From: Betaproteobacteria bacterium
GTDB taxonomy: Bacteria; Pseudomonadota; Gammaproteobacteria; Burkholderiales; Casimicrobiaceae
Assembly (NCBI GenBank): GCA_016717855.1
Contig: JADKEV010000004.1
Location: forward strand, 62,001-126,000
Reading direction: 5' to 3'
Length of the DNA stretch: 64,000 nt
The notes beneath the pieces were generated by a model, which saw nothing but the letters and a program-made list of their open reading frames with translations, did not search any database and had not been told where the DNA came from. Each line of letters starts with the position of its first letter. Position 1 is the stretch's first letter. Positions 53,988 through 63,151 of the stretch are shown piece by piece. The position numbers and the translations under genes are program-made.

Positions 53988-54695
53988 GTGCCAACTGCCA
54001 GACGCGTACCCGCAGCCAATCGCCTGCTCGCATCGCTGCCGCCCGATGACCTGCGCCGGATGCTGGCGGCGAGCGAATCCGTCGAGCTGAACTTCGCCGA
54101 CGTGCTCTACGAGCCCCCCGAGCCCCTGCAGGCAGTCTATTTCCCGACGCAAAGCCTGATCTCGCTGATCATGCCCGTCGACCAGCACTCGTCGCTCGAA
54201 GTCGGCCTGGTTGGCGATGAGGGCATGTTCGGCTTGCCGCTGGCCCTGGGCGTCGACGTGTCGCCGGTGCGCGCGGTGGTCCAGGGCGCGGGCGCCGTCC
54301 TGCGGATGGACGCTGCCGCGTTCTGCCGCGAACTGCGGCGCAGCGACGCGCTGCAGCGCGAGATCAAGCGCTACACGTTCGTGCAGATGACCCAGCTTTC
54401 GCAGAATGCGGCCTGCACGCGCTTCCACGTGGTCGAGGCCCGGCTCGCGCGCTGGCTGCTGATGACCCAGGATCGCGTCCACGCGAACAGCTTCCACATC
54501 ACGCAGGAATTCCTGGCGCTGATGCTGGGCGTGCGCCGCGTCGGCGTGACCAAGGCGGCGAGTTCGCTGTTCAAGCGCAAGCTGATCCACTACAGCCGCG
54601 GCAACATCACGGTGCTGGACCGGCGCGGGCTGCGCAGCGCCTCGTGCGGCTGCTACAAGGCGGACCTGGATTCGTACGCCCGGATCCTGGGCTGA
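53988..54695 (+). CDS. Crp/Fnr-family transcriptional regulator without FNR cysteines
   Basis: The product is 235 residues with an N-terminal cyclic-nucleotide-binding-like domain and a C-terminal winged HTH (FHITQEFLALMLGVRRVGVTKA). The start is a GTG with a perfect AGGAGG 6 bases upstream. It has no N-terminal four-cysteine cluster, so it is not an oxygen-sensing FNR; the cysteines are at AAFCREL, NAACTRF and near the C-terminus (SCGCYK). The effector is unknown. It stands alone between btuF and dcuB. Confidence 0.85.
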   Translation: MPTARRVPAANRLLASLPPDDLRRMLAASESVELNFADVLYEPPEPLQAVYFPTQSLISLIMPVDQHSSLEVGLVGDEGMFGLPLALGVDVSPVRAVVQGAGAVLRMDAAAFCRELRRSDALQREIKRYTFVQMTQLSQNAACTRFHVVEARLARWLLMTQDRVHANSFHITQEFLALMLGVRRVGVTKAASSLFKRKLIHYSRGNITVLDRRGLRSASCGCYKADLDSYARILG

Positions 54696-54761
54696 GGGGA
54701 CGTTGAACGGCAACGCGGCGCGGGGCCGATTCCGGTCCCGCGCCGCGCAGACTGCGTCAGT

Positions 54762-56102
54762 TCAGATCAGACCGCGCGCGACTGCCAGGAAGTAACCGAA
54801 CACGCACGAGCTGAACACGCCGATCAACCCCGGCAGGATGAAGCTGTGGTTGATCACGTACTTGCCGATCCGCGTCGTGCCCGAGCGGTCGAACTGGATC
54901 GTCGCCAGGTCGCTGGGGTATGTCGGCAGGATGTAGTAGCCGTACGACGCCGCCGCGAACGCGACCACGTAGCCCGGCGGCACGCCGATCGACAGCGCGA
55001 CCGGCACCATGGCGCTGACCGCCGCCGCCTGCGAATTCACCAGCTTGGAGACGACCAGCAGCGCGATCGCGTAGGTCCAGGGCTGCGTCTTGACCACGTC
55101 GGCCAGCGCGGCCTTGATGCCGGGCAGGTTCGCCTCGAACACCGTGTCGGCCATCCACGCGACGCCGAACACGGCGACCACGGCGATCATGCCGGCGCGA
55201 AACACCTCGTTCTTGGCGATGGACACCGGATTGGTCTTGGTGAAGATGATGATCAGGGCGCCGGCCATCAGCATGAACATCTGGATGGTCAGCACCATGG
55301 ACAGCGGCTTGCCGCCGACCAGCGGGCGGACGGACTCGAAGGCGCCGAGCAAAGCCACCACGACGATCGCGCCGACGAAAATCCACATCGCCGTCCATTG
55401 CTGGGTCGAGAGCGTCTTGTCCAGCAGCGTGGCCGATTCCCCGTAGACGAACTTGCGGCTCTCCGGATCGGCGATCAGCGCCTGGAACGCGGGATCCTTG
55501 TCCAGGTCCTTGCCGCGGAACCAGCTGAAGATGCCGATCATCAGCACGCCGACCAGCGTCGACGGGATGGTGATCGACAGCAGGGTCACGAAGTCGATGA
55601 CCGTGCCGCCCGCCGGCGCCTTGGCCAGGAAGGCGACGAGCGAAACGACGGCCACCGACACCGGGCTGGCCATGATCCCCATCTGGCTCGCGATCGACGA
55701 GGCCGCCATCGGCCGCTCGGGCCGGATGTCGTTCTTGATCGCCACGTCGTAGATGATGGGCAGCATCGTGTAGACGACGTGACCGGTGCCGCAGAGCATC
55801 GTCAGGATGCATGTGGTGAACGGCGCCAGGATCGAGACGTAACGCGGATTGCGCCGCAGGACTTTTTCCGCCAGTTGCAGCATCACGTCCAGGCCGCCCG
55901 AGGCCTGCAGCGTGGCCGACGCGGCGACGACCGCGACGATGGTGAGCATCACGTCGACCGGCGGCTTGCCCGGCGCAAGATGGAAGGCGAATACCAGGAT
56001 GACGACACCGATGCCGCCCAGCAAGCCCAGCGCGACGCCGCCCTTGCGCGCGCCGTAGAACAAGCAGACGAGGATGAGGACGATCTGCAGGGTGAATTCC
56101 AT
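54762..56102 (-). CDS. dcuB: Anaerobic C4-dicarboxylate transporter (DcuA/DcuB family)
   Basis: The product is 446 residues with about ten to twelve helices. Family segments are LVCLFYGARKGGVALGLLGGIG, GTGHVVYTMLPIIYDVAIK, GIMASPVSVAVVSL and SYGYYILPTYPSDLATIQFDRSG (the last in two overlapping parts). Dcu proteins exchange fumarate, malate, aspartate and succinate under anaerobic or microaerobic growth. The ATG at 56102 has AAGGAAG 6 bases upstream. An FNR-type box lies about 62 bp before the start, in line with known dcuB control. DcuA and DcuB cannot be firmly told apart. Confidence 0.92.
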   Translation of the reverse strand: MEFTLQIVLILVCLFYGARKGGVALGLLGGIGVVILVFAFHLAPGKPPVDVMLTIVAVVAASATLQASGGLDVMLQLAEKVLRRNPRYVSILAPFTTCILTMLCGTGHVVYTMLPIIYDVAIKNDIRPERPMAASSIASQMGIMASPVSVAVVSLVAFLAKAPAGGTVIDFVTLLSITIPSTLVGVLMIGIFSWFRGKDLDKDPAFQALIADPESRKFVYGESATLLDKTLSTQQWTAMWIFVGAIVVVALLGAFESVRPLVGGKPLSMVLTIQMFMLMAGALIIIFTKTNPVSIAKNEVFRAGMIAVVAVFGVAWMADTVFEANLPGIKAALADVVKTQPWTYAIALLVVSKLVNSQAAAVSAMVPVALSIGVPPGYVVAFAAASYGYYILPTYPSDLATIQFDRSGTTRIGKYVINHSFILPGLIGVFSSCVFGYFLAVARGLI

Positions 56103-56163
56103 GACGCGCTTCCTTCTTTTTTGTCGTGATGGCACATTGAACTCCACAATGCGAATGGTCATC

Positions 56164-56177
56164 TTGACGTGCATCAA
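56164..56177. promoter_or_regulatory. FNR/Anr-type box upstream of dcuB
   Basis: TTGAC-GTGC-ATCAA differs by one base from the FNR consensus and lies 62-75 bp before the dcuB ATG, a typical activating position if the transcript starts about 30 bp upstream of the gene. Confidence 0.65.
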
Positions 56178-56230
56178 AACCGGATGATTGCCGCGCCGGA
56201 AATCCCGGCCGCAGGAAGAATCGAGTAGTT

Positions 56231-56325
56231 CGGGGGGGGGGGGGGGCCGGGGCCCCGGGCCGGGGGGCGCCCGCTCCCGCCGGGGGGGGGGGGGCGGGTT
56301 GGTTGGGGGGGGGGCGGGCCCCCCG
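56231..56325. repeat. Poly-G / GC-only low-complexity tract (possible assembly artefact)
   Basis: Within 95 bases there are G runs of 15 (56232-56246), 13 (56282-56294) and 10 (56305-56314), with GC-only filler between. Nothing like it occurs elsewhere in the window. It lies in the gap between dcuB and the next ABC operon and encodes nothing recognisable. G-homopolymer output is typical of failed base calls, so the true sequence may differ. Confidence 0.85.
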
Positions 56326-56380
56326 ATAGAATGTGGCCGCCATCCCCATTCCCGCAGACCCGTTCATCCCAGGAGAAAGC

Positions 56381-57670
56381 ATGTCCCTCGCGCGCCTGAC
56401 CCTTGCCGCCGCCCTGCTCGCGCCGGCCCTCGGCCTTGCCGACACGGTGACCGTCGTCACCTCGTTCCCGAAGGAGCTCACCACCGCCTACAAGAAGGCC
56501 TTCGAGGCGAAGTTTCCCGGCGACAAGCTGGAGATCCTGAACAAGAACACCGCCGCGGGCATCGCCTACGTGCGCGAGCAGCAGCCCGGCAGCCGCCCCG
56601 AAGTGTTCTGGGCCTCCGCCCCCGACGCGTTCGAAGTGCTCGCCTCCGGCAAGCTGCTGCAGAAGGTGGACAGCGGCAACGCGGCCATTCCGGCCAGGGT
56701 CGGCGCGTACCCGATCAACGATCCCGAGGGACTGTACAAGGGCCAGGCGCTGGCCGGCTATGGGATCATGTGGAACACGCGTTACATGGCCGCCAACAAG
56801 CTGCCGGTCCCGAAGGAATGGGCGGACCTGGCGAAACCCGTGTACTTCGGCCACGTCGCGACGTCGAGCCCGTCCCGTTCGGGGACCACGCACCTGACCG
56901 TCGAGACCATCCTGCAGGGCGAGGGCTGGATGAATGGCTGGGCGCAATTGCTCGCGATCTCGGGCAACTGCGCGGCGATCACCGAGCGCTCGTTCGGCGT
57001 CCCCGATGGCGTGTCCAACGGCCAGTTCGGCCTCGGGCTGGTGATCGACTTCTTCGGCCTCGCGGCGAAGAACTCCGGGATGCCGGTCGAATTCATCTAT
57101 CCGTCGATGACGGCGATCGTCCCCGCCAACATCGCGCTGGTGGCCGGCGCCAAGTCGCCCGAAGGCGGCAAGCGCTTCATCCAGTTCACGCTGTCCGAGG
57201 AAGGCCAGATGCTGCTGCTGCAGAAGGACATCAGCCGCCTGCCGGTGATGCCGGCCATCTACGCCAAGGCACCGGCGGGATACCCCAATCCGTTCAGCGG
57301 CGCGATCCAGGCCAAGGTCAACTTCGACACCGAACTCTCGGAGTCGCGCTACTACGTCGTGGTCGCGCTGTACGACCAGATCGTCACCTTCCGCCACAAA
57401 GAACTCGCGGCGGCGACCAAGGCGGTCTGGGAGGCCGAGAAGCGCCTCGCCGGCAAGGCGAATCCGCAACTCGACGAGGCGAAGAAACTCGTGTTCACCC
57501 CGCCGGTGGACGACAAGCAGATTGCCGACAAGGCGCTGCTCGCGCTGTTCAAGGCCGACAAGAAAGACGAGACCGCGTCGAAGCAAAAGGCCAAGGTCGA
57601 GGAAGAGTGGGCGTCGAAGGCCAAGGCCAACTACGCCAAGGCCGTCGAACTTGCCAACGCGGTCAAGTGA
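56381..57670 (+). CDS. ABC transporter periplasmic binding protein (Fe3+/phosphonate-type)
   Basis: The product is 429 residues with a signal peptide (MSLARLTLAAALLAPALGLA). It is a bacterial extracellular solute-binding protein (VTVVTSFPKELTTAYKKAFE; YGIMWNTRYMAANK; TIVPANIALVAGAKS-like VPANIALVAGAKS). The last 100 residues are Lys/Ala-rich and helical, longer than common for the family. AGGAGA lies 7 bases before the ATG. A permease and ATPase gene follow. The substrate could be ferric iron, a phosphonate or another small anion; nothing in the neighbourhood decides it. Confidence 0.82.
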   Translation: MSLARLTLAAALLAPALGLADTVTVVTSFPKELTTAYKKAFEAKFPGDKLEILNKNTAAGIAYVREQQPGSRPEVFWASAPDAFEVLASGKLLQKVDSGNAAIPARVGAYPINDPEGLYKGQALAGYGIMWNTRYMAANKLPVPKEWADLAKPVYFGHVATSSPSRSGTTHLTVETILQGEGWMNGWAQLLAISGNCAAITERSFGVPDGVSNGQFGLGLVIDFFGLAAKNSGMPVEFIYPSMTAIVPANIALVAGAKSPEGGKRFIQFTLSEEGQMLLLQKDISRLPVMPAIYAKAPAGYPNPFSGAIQAKVNFDTELSESRYYVVVALYDQIVTFRHKELAAATKAVWEAEKRLAGKANPQLDEAKKLVFTPPVDDKQIADKALLALFKADKKDETASKQKAKVEEEWASKAKANYAKAVELANAVK

Positions 57671-57685
57671 GAGCAAAAACACTTG

Positions 57686-57718
57686 CCGTAGGATGGGTGG
57701 AGCGCAGCGATACCCATC
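57686..57718 (+). repeat. REP-like element, copy 1
   Basis: A 33-base unit (CCGTAGGATGGGTGGAGCGC... ending GATACCCATC) with internal GATGGGT/ACCCATC complementarity. It is repeated in inverted form at 57798-57830 with one mismatch. It lies just after the binding-protein gene. Confidence 0.85.
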
Positions 57719-57797
57719 TGCCGATTTGGGGACGACTCTTCACGCATGCAATGGAGCAGGAAACTTTCCGTGAAGCCGGCTGCCTGTGATTCAACGC

Positions 57798-57830
57798 GAT
57801 GGGTATCGCTGCGCTCCGCCCATCCTACGG
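57798..57830 (-). repeat. REP-like element, copy 2 (inverted)
   Basis: The reverse complement of copy 1, 32 of 33 bases identical. Together the pair can form a long stem enclosing about 79 bases, in the 224-bp gap before the permease gene. It may stabilise or limit the upstream transcript. Confidence 0.85.
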
Positions 57831-57894
57831 CGGTCGGGACCATCCGGAAGTGCACAAGCAAAGATCATTGTCGTCCCCCGTTTCTTGAGGTGAG

Positions 57895-59573
57895 ATGAAC
57901 CGGACCAATCCGGGCATCGTGGCGATCGGGCTGGCGATCGCGGCCTTTCTGCTGGCGTTCCTGGTCGTGCCGGTGGCGACGGTGGTGTATACGGCGTTCA
58001 GCAATGCCGAGGGCGGGTTCACGCTGGCGCACTTTTCGGCGTTCTCGGAAATCTCGCTGATGCGCGAGTCGTTCGCCAACAGCCTGTACGTGGCCGGGAT
58101 GACGGTGCTGTGCGCCTCGCTGCTGGCGGTGCCGCTCGCCTACCTGACGGTGCGCTTCCAGTTCCGCGGCGCGGCGCTGATCCACACGCTGGGCGTGCTG
58201 CCGCTGATCATGCCGGCGTTCGTCGGCGCGGCAGCGATGCAGCTGCTGTTCGGGCGGTCGGGATCGGTGAATCTGATCCTCAACGACGCCTTCGGCTTCA
58301 CGTTGCCGCTGATGGAAGGCCTGCACGGCGTGATCTTCGTCGAGACGCTGCATTACTTTCCGTTCGTGCTGCTGAACCTCGCCGCGTCGCTGGCCAACAT
58401 CGACACCTCGATGGAAGAGGCGGCGCAGAACCTGGGCAGCTCCGGCTTCCGCCTGTTCCGCAAGATCGTGTTTCCCCTCGCCCTGCCCGGCTACATCGCC
58501 GGCGCGTCGCTGGTCTTCATCAAGGTCTTCGACGACCTGGGCACGCCGCTGGTGCTGAACGTCACCAACCTGCTCGCGCCGCAAGCCTACCTGCGCGTGA
58601 CCTCGATCGGGCTGGAGGATCCGATCGGCTACGTGATCTGCGTGATCCTGGTCGTGTTCTCGATCGCGGCGATGAGCGGCTCGTGGTGGTTCGTCCAGCG
58701 CCGCGACTTCGCGATCCAGTCGCGCGGCGGCGTCAGCGCGCCGCTGCGCCGGCTCGGGCCGTGGCAAACCGTGCTGGCCAACGGCTGGATCGCCCTGGTG
58801 ATGCTGCTGGTGCTCTCGCCGCACTTGGGGCTCCTGCTGCTGTCGCTCTCCAAGGTGTGGAGCTTCACCGTGCTGCCCGAGCAGTTCACGCTGATGCACT
58901 ACGCGACGGTGTTCGAGGACTCGACGCGGATGATCTGGAACACCTTCCTCTACTGCGGGCTGGCGGCGCTGCTGGACGTGATACTGGGCACGGCGATCGC
59001 GTACCTGGTGCTGCGCACGAAGCTGCCGGGTCGGCAACTGCTCGACCACATGGTGACGGTCGCGCTGGCCATGCCGGGACTGGTGCTGGGCATCGGCTAC
59101 CTGCGCACGTTCCGCGGTGTGGAGTTGCCCTGGTTCGGCCCGCTCACCGCGAGCGGCGTGATCTTCGTGATCGCCTACGCGGTCCGGCGGCTGCCCTACG
59201 CGCTGCGCTCGTGCATGGCGGCGCTCGCGCAGATCCACCCCTCGCTCGAGGAAGCGGCGGGCAACCTGGGCGCCGGCCGCTGGCGCACGGTCCGGCGCAT
59301 CGTGGTGCCGCTGATGATGGGCGGCATCCTCGCCGGATTCGTCACCAGCTTCGTCACCGCCGCCGGCGAGATCTCGGAGACCATCCTGCTTACCAGCCGC
59401 GAATCGCTGGCGCCGATGTCGTACGGCATCTATCTGTACATGCAGTCGATCGCCGGGCGCGGGCCCGGCGCCGCCCTCGGCGTGATCGCCGTGGTGCTGA
59501 TCGGCGTGGGCACGTGGTACTCGCATCGCCTCGTCGCCGCCCGCGCGCCGCGCGACGTGCCAGGAGAAAAGAC

Positions 59574-59577
<4 letters not shown>
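57895..59577 (+). CDS. ABC transporter fused permease (Fe3+/phosphonate-type)
   Basis: The product is 560 residues with two permease domains of about six helices each. The coupling segments are EEAAQNLGSSGFRLFRKIVFP and EEAAGNLGAGRWRTVRRIVVP (each quoted to its core). The layout is like FbpB/AfuB and like PhnU in this window, but the two are clearly different paralogues. It is 224 bp after the binding-protein gene, across the REP pair, and overlaps the ATPase gene by 4 bp. Confidence 0.88.
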
Positions 59578-60652
<1,075 letters not shown>

Positions 60653-60666
60653 GCGTTAACGATCCC

Positions 60667-60698
60667 GCGTAGGATGGGTGGAGCGAAGCGATACCCAT
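60667..60698 (+). repeat. REP-like element, copy 3
   Basis: GCGTAGGATGGGTGGAGCGA followed by AGCGATACCCAT matches copy 1 except for a few bases. It lies right after the ATPase gene, so the ABC operon has this repeat in its first gap and at its end. Confidence 0.8.
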
Positions 60699-60757
60699 TC
60701 GTCGTTGCGGTCGACCACTCGTCCCGGGGGTGCGGGTCGACCCGCCACCGTCCTGCG

Positions 60758-62170
60758 TCATGCGGCTACGGCCAGGTGCGCCGCGGCGAGCTTTGCGCTG
60801 GCGTCGCGGAGCGCGGTGCGCAGGCCTTCCTCGACGACAGGGTGATAGAACGGCAGCGCGAGCACTTGCGCGACGGTGAACTGCGCCTGGATCGCCCAGG
60901 CCAGCAGGTGGGCGATGTGCTCGGCGTCGGGGCCGATCATCTCCGCGCCCAGCAGGCGGCCGGTGGCGATGTCGGCGTAGACGTGCAGACGGCCGACGTT
61001 GCGCTGCATGACTCGGCTCCGGCCCTGGTCCTCGAACGACACTTCGCCGCGCACGAACGTGGCCGGCGCGAGATCGGCATAACGCGCGCCCGCGACCGCC
61101 AGCTGCGGGTCGGAGAACACGATGGCCAGCGGCGCGCGCCGCGGCGCCGGGCGCACGTCGGGATAGCGCGCCGCATTCTCGCCGGCGATGCGCCCTTCGT
61201 CGGCCGCTTCGTGCAGCAATGGCAGGTCGTCGTTGACGTCGCCGGCGATGAAGATCGGATGCCGGCCGCACTGCATCGTGTTCCGGTCGAACAGCGGGAC
61301 GCCGCGCGGATCGAGTTCCAGCGTGGTGCTGGCCAGCCCCAGCCCGCCGACGTTCGGGCGCCGGCCGGTCGCGGCGATCACGTAGTCCACCGCGGTCCGC
61401 CGCTCGGTGCCATCCGCGCCACGATACGTGAGCACGACGGCATCGCCAGCGCGCTCGATCGCGCGCACATCGGCATCGGCGTCGAGGGCGAGTTCCCGGC
61501 CGAACGCGCGGGCCGCATAGTCGCGGATCACGGGGTCGCTGAACGGGCCGACATGCCCGCTGCGGCCGAACATCAGGACGTCGACACCGAGCCGGTGCAG
61601 CGCCTGACCGAGTTCCAGGCCGATGACGCCGGGCCCGAACACCGCGACCGCACGCGGCAGGTCGTCCCACTCGAAGATGTCGTCGTTGACCAACAGGCGG
61701 TCGCCCGCGGCGCGGAGCATGGGCGGTATCGCCGGCGACGAACCGGTGGCGATCACGGCGCGGCCGAAACCGATGCGCGGGCCGCCCTCGACGTCGAGCG
61801 TGCTGTCGCTGGTGAAGCGGGCATAGCCGCGGATCCGGTCGGCCGCGGGGATGGACTCGACGCCGTCAAGCACGAAGCCGACAAAGCGATCCCGTTCGCG
61901 CTTGACGCGGGCCATGACCGCGCGCCCGTCGACGCGGAGTGCGCCATCGAGGCGCAGGCCGAATTCCGGCCATTTGTGCACCGCGTGCGCAGCCTCGGCG
62001 GCGGCGATCAGCAGCTTGCTGGGCATGCAGCCCACGCGCGCGCAGGTCGTCCCGTAGGGCCCGCCCTCGATGATGACGGCGCGCTTGCCGGCCGCGATCG
62101 CGGCGCGGTAAGCGGCCAGCCCGGCGGTGCCGGCGCCGATCACGGCAACGTCGACGGTCAGTTCATTCAT
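60758..62170 (-). CDS. Dihydrolipoamide dehydrogenase-like flavoprotein
   Basis: The product is 470 residues of the pyridine nucleotide-disulfide oxidoreductase family. The FAD motif is VIGAGTAGLAA, the redox pair is Cys43/Cys48 in GTTCARVGCMPSK, the NAD motif region is VFGPGVIGLELGQAL, and the C-terminal dimer domain has HPVVEEG. It is not beside pyruvate or oxoglutarate dehydrogenase genes, so it is probably not the main Lpd; it sits 84 bp after a peroxiredoxin-glutaredoxin gene and may feed reducing power to thiol defence. Substrate is unproven. Confidence 0.85.
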   Translation of the reverse strand: MNELTVDVAVIGAGTAGLAAYRAAIAAGKRAVIIEGGPYGTTCARVGCMPSKLLIAAAEAAHAVHKWPEFGLRLDGALRVDGRAVMARVKRERDRFVGFVLDGVESIPAADRIRGYARFTSDSTLDVEGGPRIGFGRAVIATGSSPAIPPMLRAAGDRLLVNDDIFEWDDLPRAVAVFGPGVIGLELGQALHRLGVDVLMFGRSGHVGPFSDPVIRDYAARAFGRELALDADADVRAIERAGDAVVLTYRGADGTERRTAVDYVIAATGRRPNVGGLGLASTTLELDPRGVPLFDRNTMQCGRHPIFIAGDVNDDLPLLHEAADEGRIAGENAARYPDVRPAPRRAPLAIVFSDPQLAVAGARYADLAPATFVRGEVSFEDQGRSRVMQRNVGRLHVYADIATGRLLGAEMIGPDAEHIAHLLAWAIQAQFTVAQVLALPFYHPVVEEGLRTALRDASAKLAAAHLAVAA

Positions 62171-62254
62171 GCGTTCCTCATTCCTCGTCGAGTGATTTAC
62201 GTGGCGAGCGCGGGCGGCACCTCGGGGCCGCCACCCGCGCCCGATGCGACCGCA

Positions 62255-62992
62255 TTACGCGGCCTTCCGGGACCAGCGCTCCAGCGCTTCGAGCCCGCCG
62301 ATGTGCTGGCCGTTGATGAACACCTGCGGCACGGTCTGCTGCCCGGTCACGGCGCCGACGATGCGGCTGCGGCGCGCGTGCGGCAGTGGGATCTCCGCGT
62401 AGTCGTAGCCCAGGTCCGCGAGCAGTGCCTTCGCCTTCGTGCAGTACTGGCAACCCTCGCGCGTGAAGATCGCGACCTGGTCCGGCGCCTTGGCGCGCGG
62501 GTTGATCTGCTTGAGCATGGTGTCGGCGTCGGACACTTCGAACGGGTCGCCCTCCTTCTCCGGCTCGATGAACATCTTCGTCACCACGCCGTCCTTGACC
62601 AGCATCGAGTAGCGCCACGAGCGCTTGCCGAAGCCCAGATCCGACTTGTCGACCAGCATCCCCATCCCGGCGGTGAACTCGCCGTTGCCATCGGGCACCA
62701 GCGTGACCTTGTCCGCTTCCTGGTCCCGCGCCCACTCGTTCATCACGAACGCGTCGTTGACCGACACGCACAGGATCGAGTCGACGCCGTTGGCGAAGAA
62801 CGCCGGCGCCAGTTCGTTGTAGCGCGGCAGATGGGTGGACGAACAGGTCGGCGTGAACGCGCCGGGCAGCGAAAAGACGACGACGGTCTTGCCGGCGAAC
62901 AGGTCGGCGGTCGTCACCGATTTCCACTCGTTGTCCTGACGGACGCGGAACGCGACGTCGGGCACGCGCTGGCCTTCTTGATTCCTCAGCAT
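62255..62992 (-). CDS. Peroxiredoxin-glutaredoxin fusion
   Basis: The product is 245 residues. The N-terminal Prx5-type domain has the peroxidatic Cys50 in PGAFTPTC, and the C-terminal glutaredoxin domain has Cys181/Cys184 in REGCQYCTKAK plus TVPQVFINGQHIGG. Such hybrids reduce peroxides with glutathione in one chain. AAGGAG lies 7 bases before the ATG at 62992. It is divergent from oxyR across a 159-bp gap with an OxyR-like site, so it is very likely peroxide-induced. Confidence 0.95.
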   Translation of the reverse strand: MLRNQEGQRVPDVAFRVRQDNEWKSVTTADLFAGKTVVVFSLPGAFTPTCSSTHLPRYNELAPAFFANGVDSILCVSVNDAFVMNEWARDQEADKVTLVPDGNGEFTAGMGMLVDKSDLGFGKRSWRYSMLVKDGVVTKMFIEPEKEGDPFEVSDADTMLKQINPRAKAPDQVAIFTREGCQYCTKAKALLADLGYDYAEIPLPHARRSRIVGAVTGQQTVPQVFINGQHIGGLEALERWSRKAA

Positions 62993-63113
62993 GGGTTGGC
63001 TCCTTTGCGAGTTGCGGTTGGGGGTGCGGTTCAAGCGATTCACGTTGGAATCGACAGGACGGAGCATAGATTCGCGGGCCCCGCGCATCCAATACTTTGT
63101 TAAGATCGGGGCG

Positions 63114-63128
63114 ATAGGCAAATCCTAT
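63114..63128. promoter_or_regulatory. OxyR-like half operator between prx-grx and oxyR
   Basis: ATAG-N7-CTAT is one of the two half-sites of the OxyR consensus, 24 bp before the oxyR ATG. A second half-site is not clear. On the minus strand a possible promoter for the peroxiredoxin gene (TTGGAT, 18 bp, TATGCT) lies downstream of it, a layout that would suit activation. Confidence 0.55.
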
Positions 63129-63151
63129 AGCGCCCCAAGGACACCCTCCGC

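Noticed and set aside
53988..54695. Crp/Fnr protein considered as the oxygen sensor for the FNR boxes
   Set aside because: It lacks the N-terminal cysteines that bind the Fe-S cluster in FNR/Anr.
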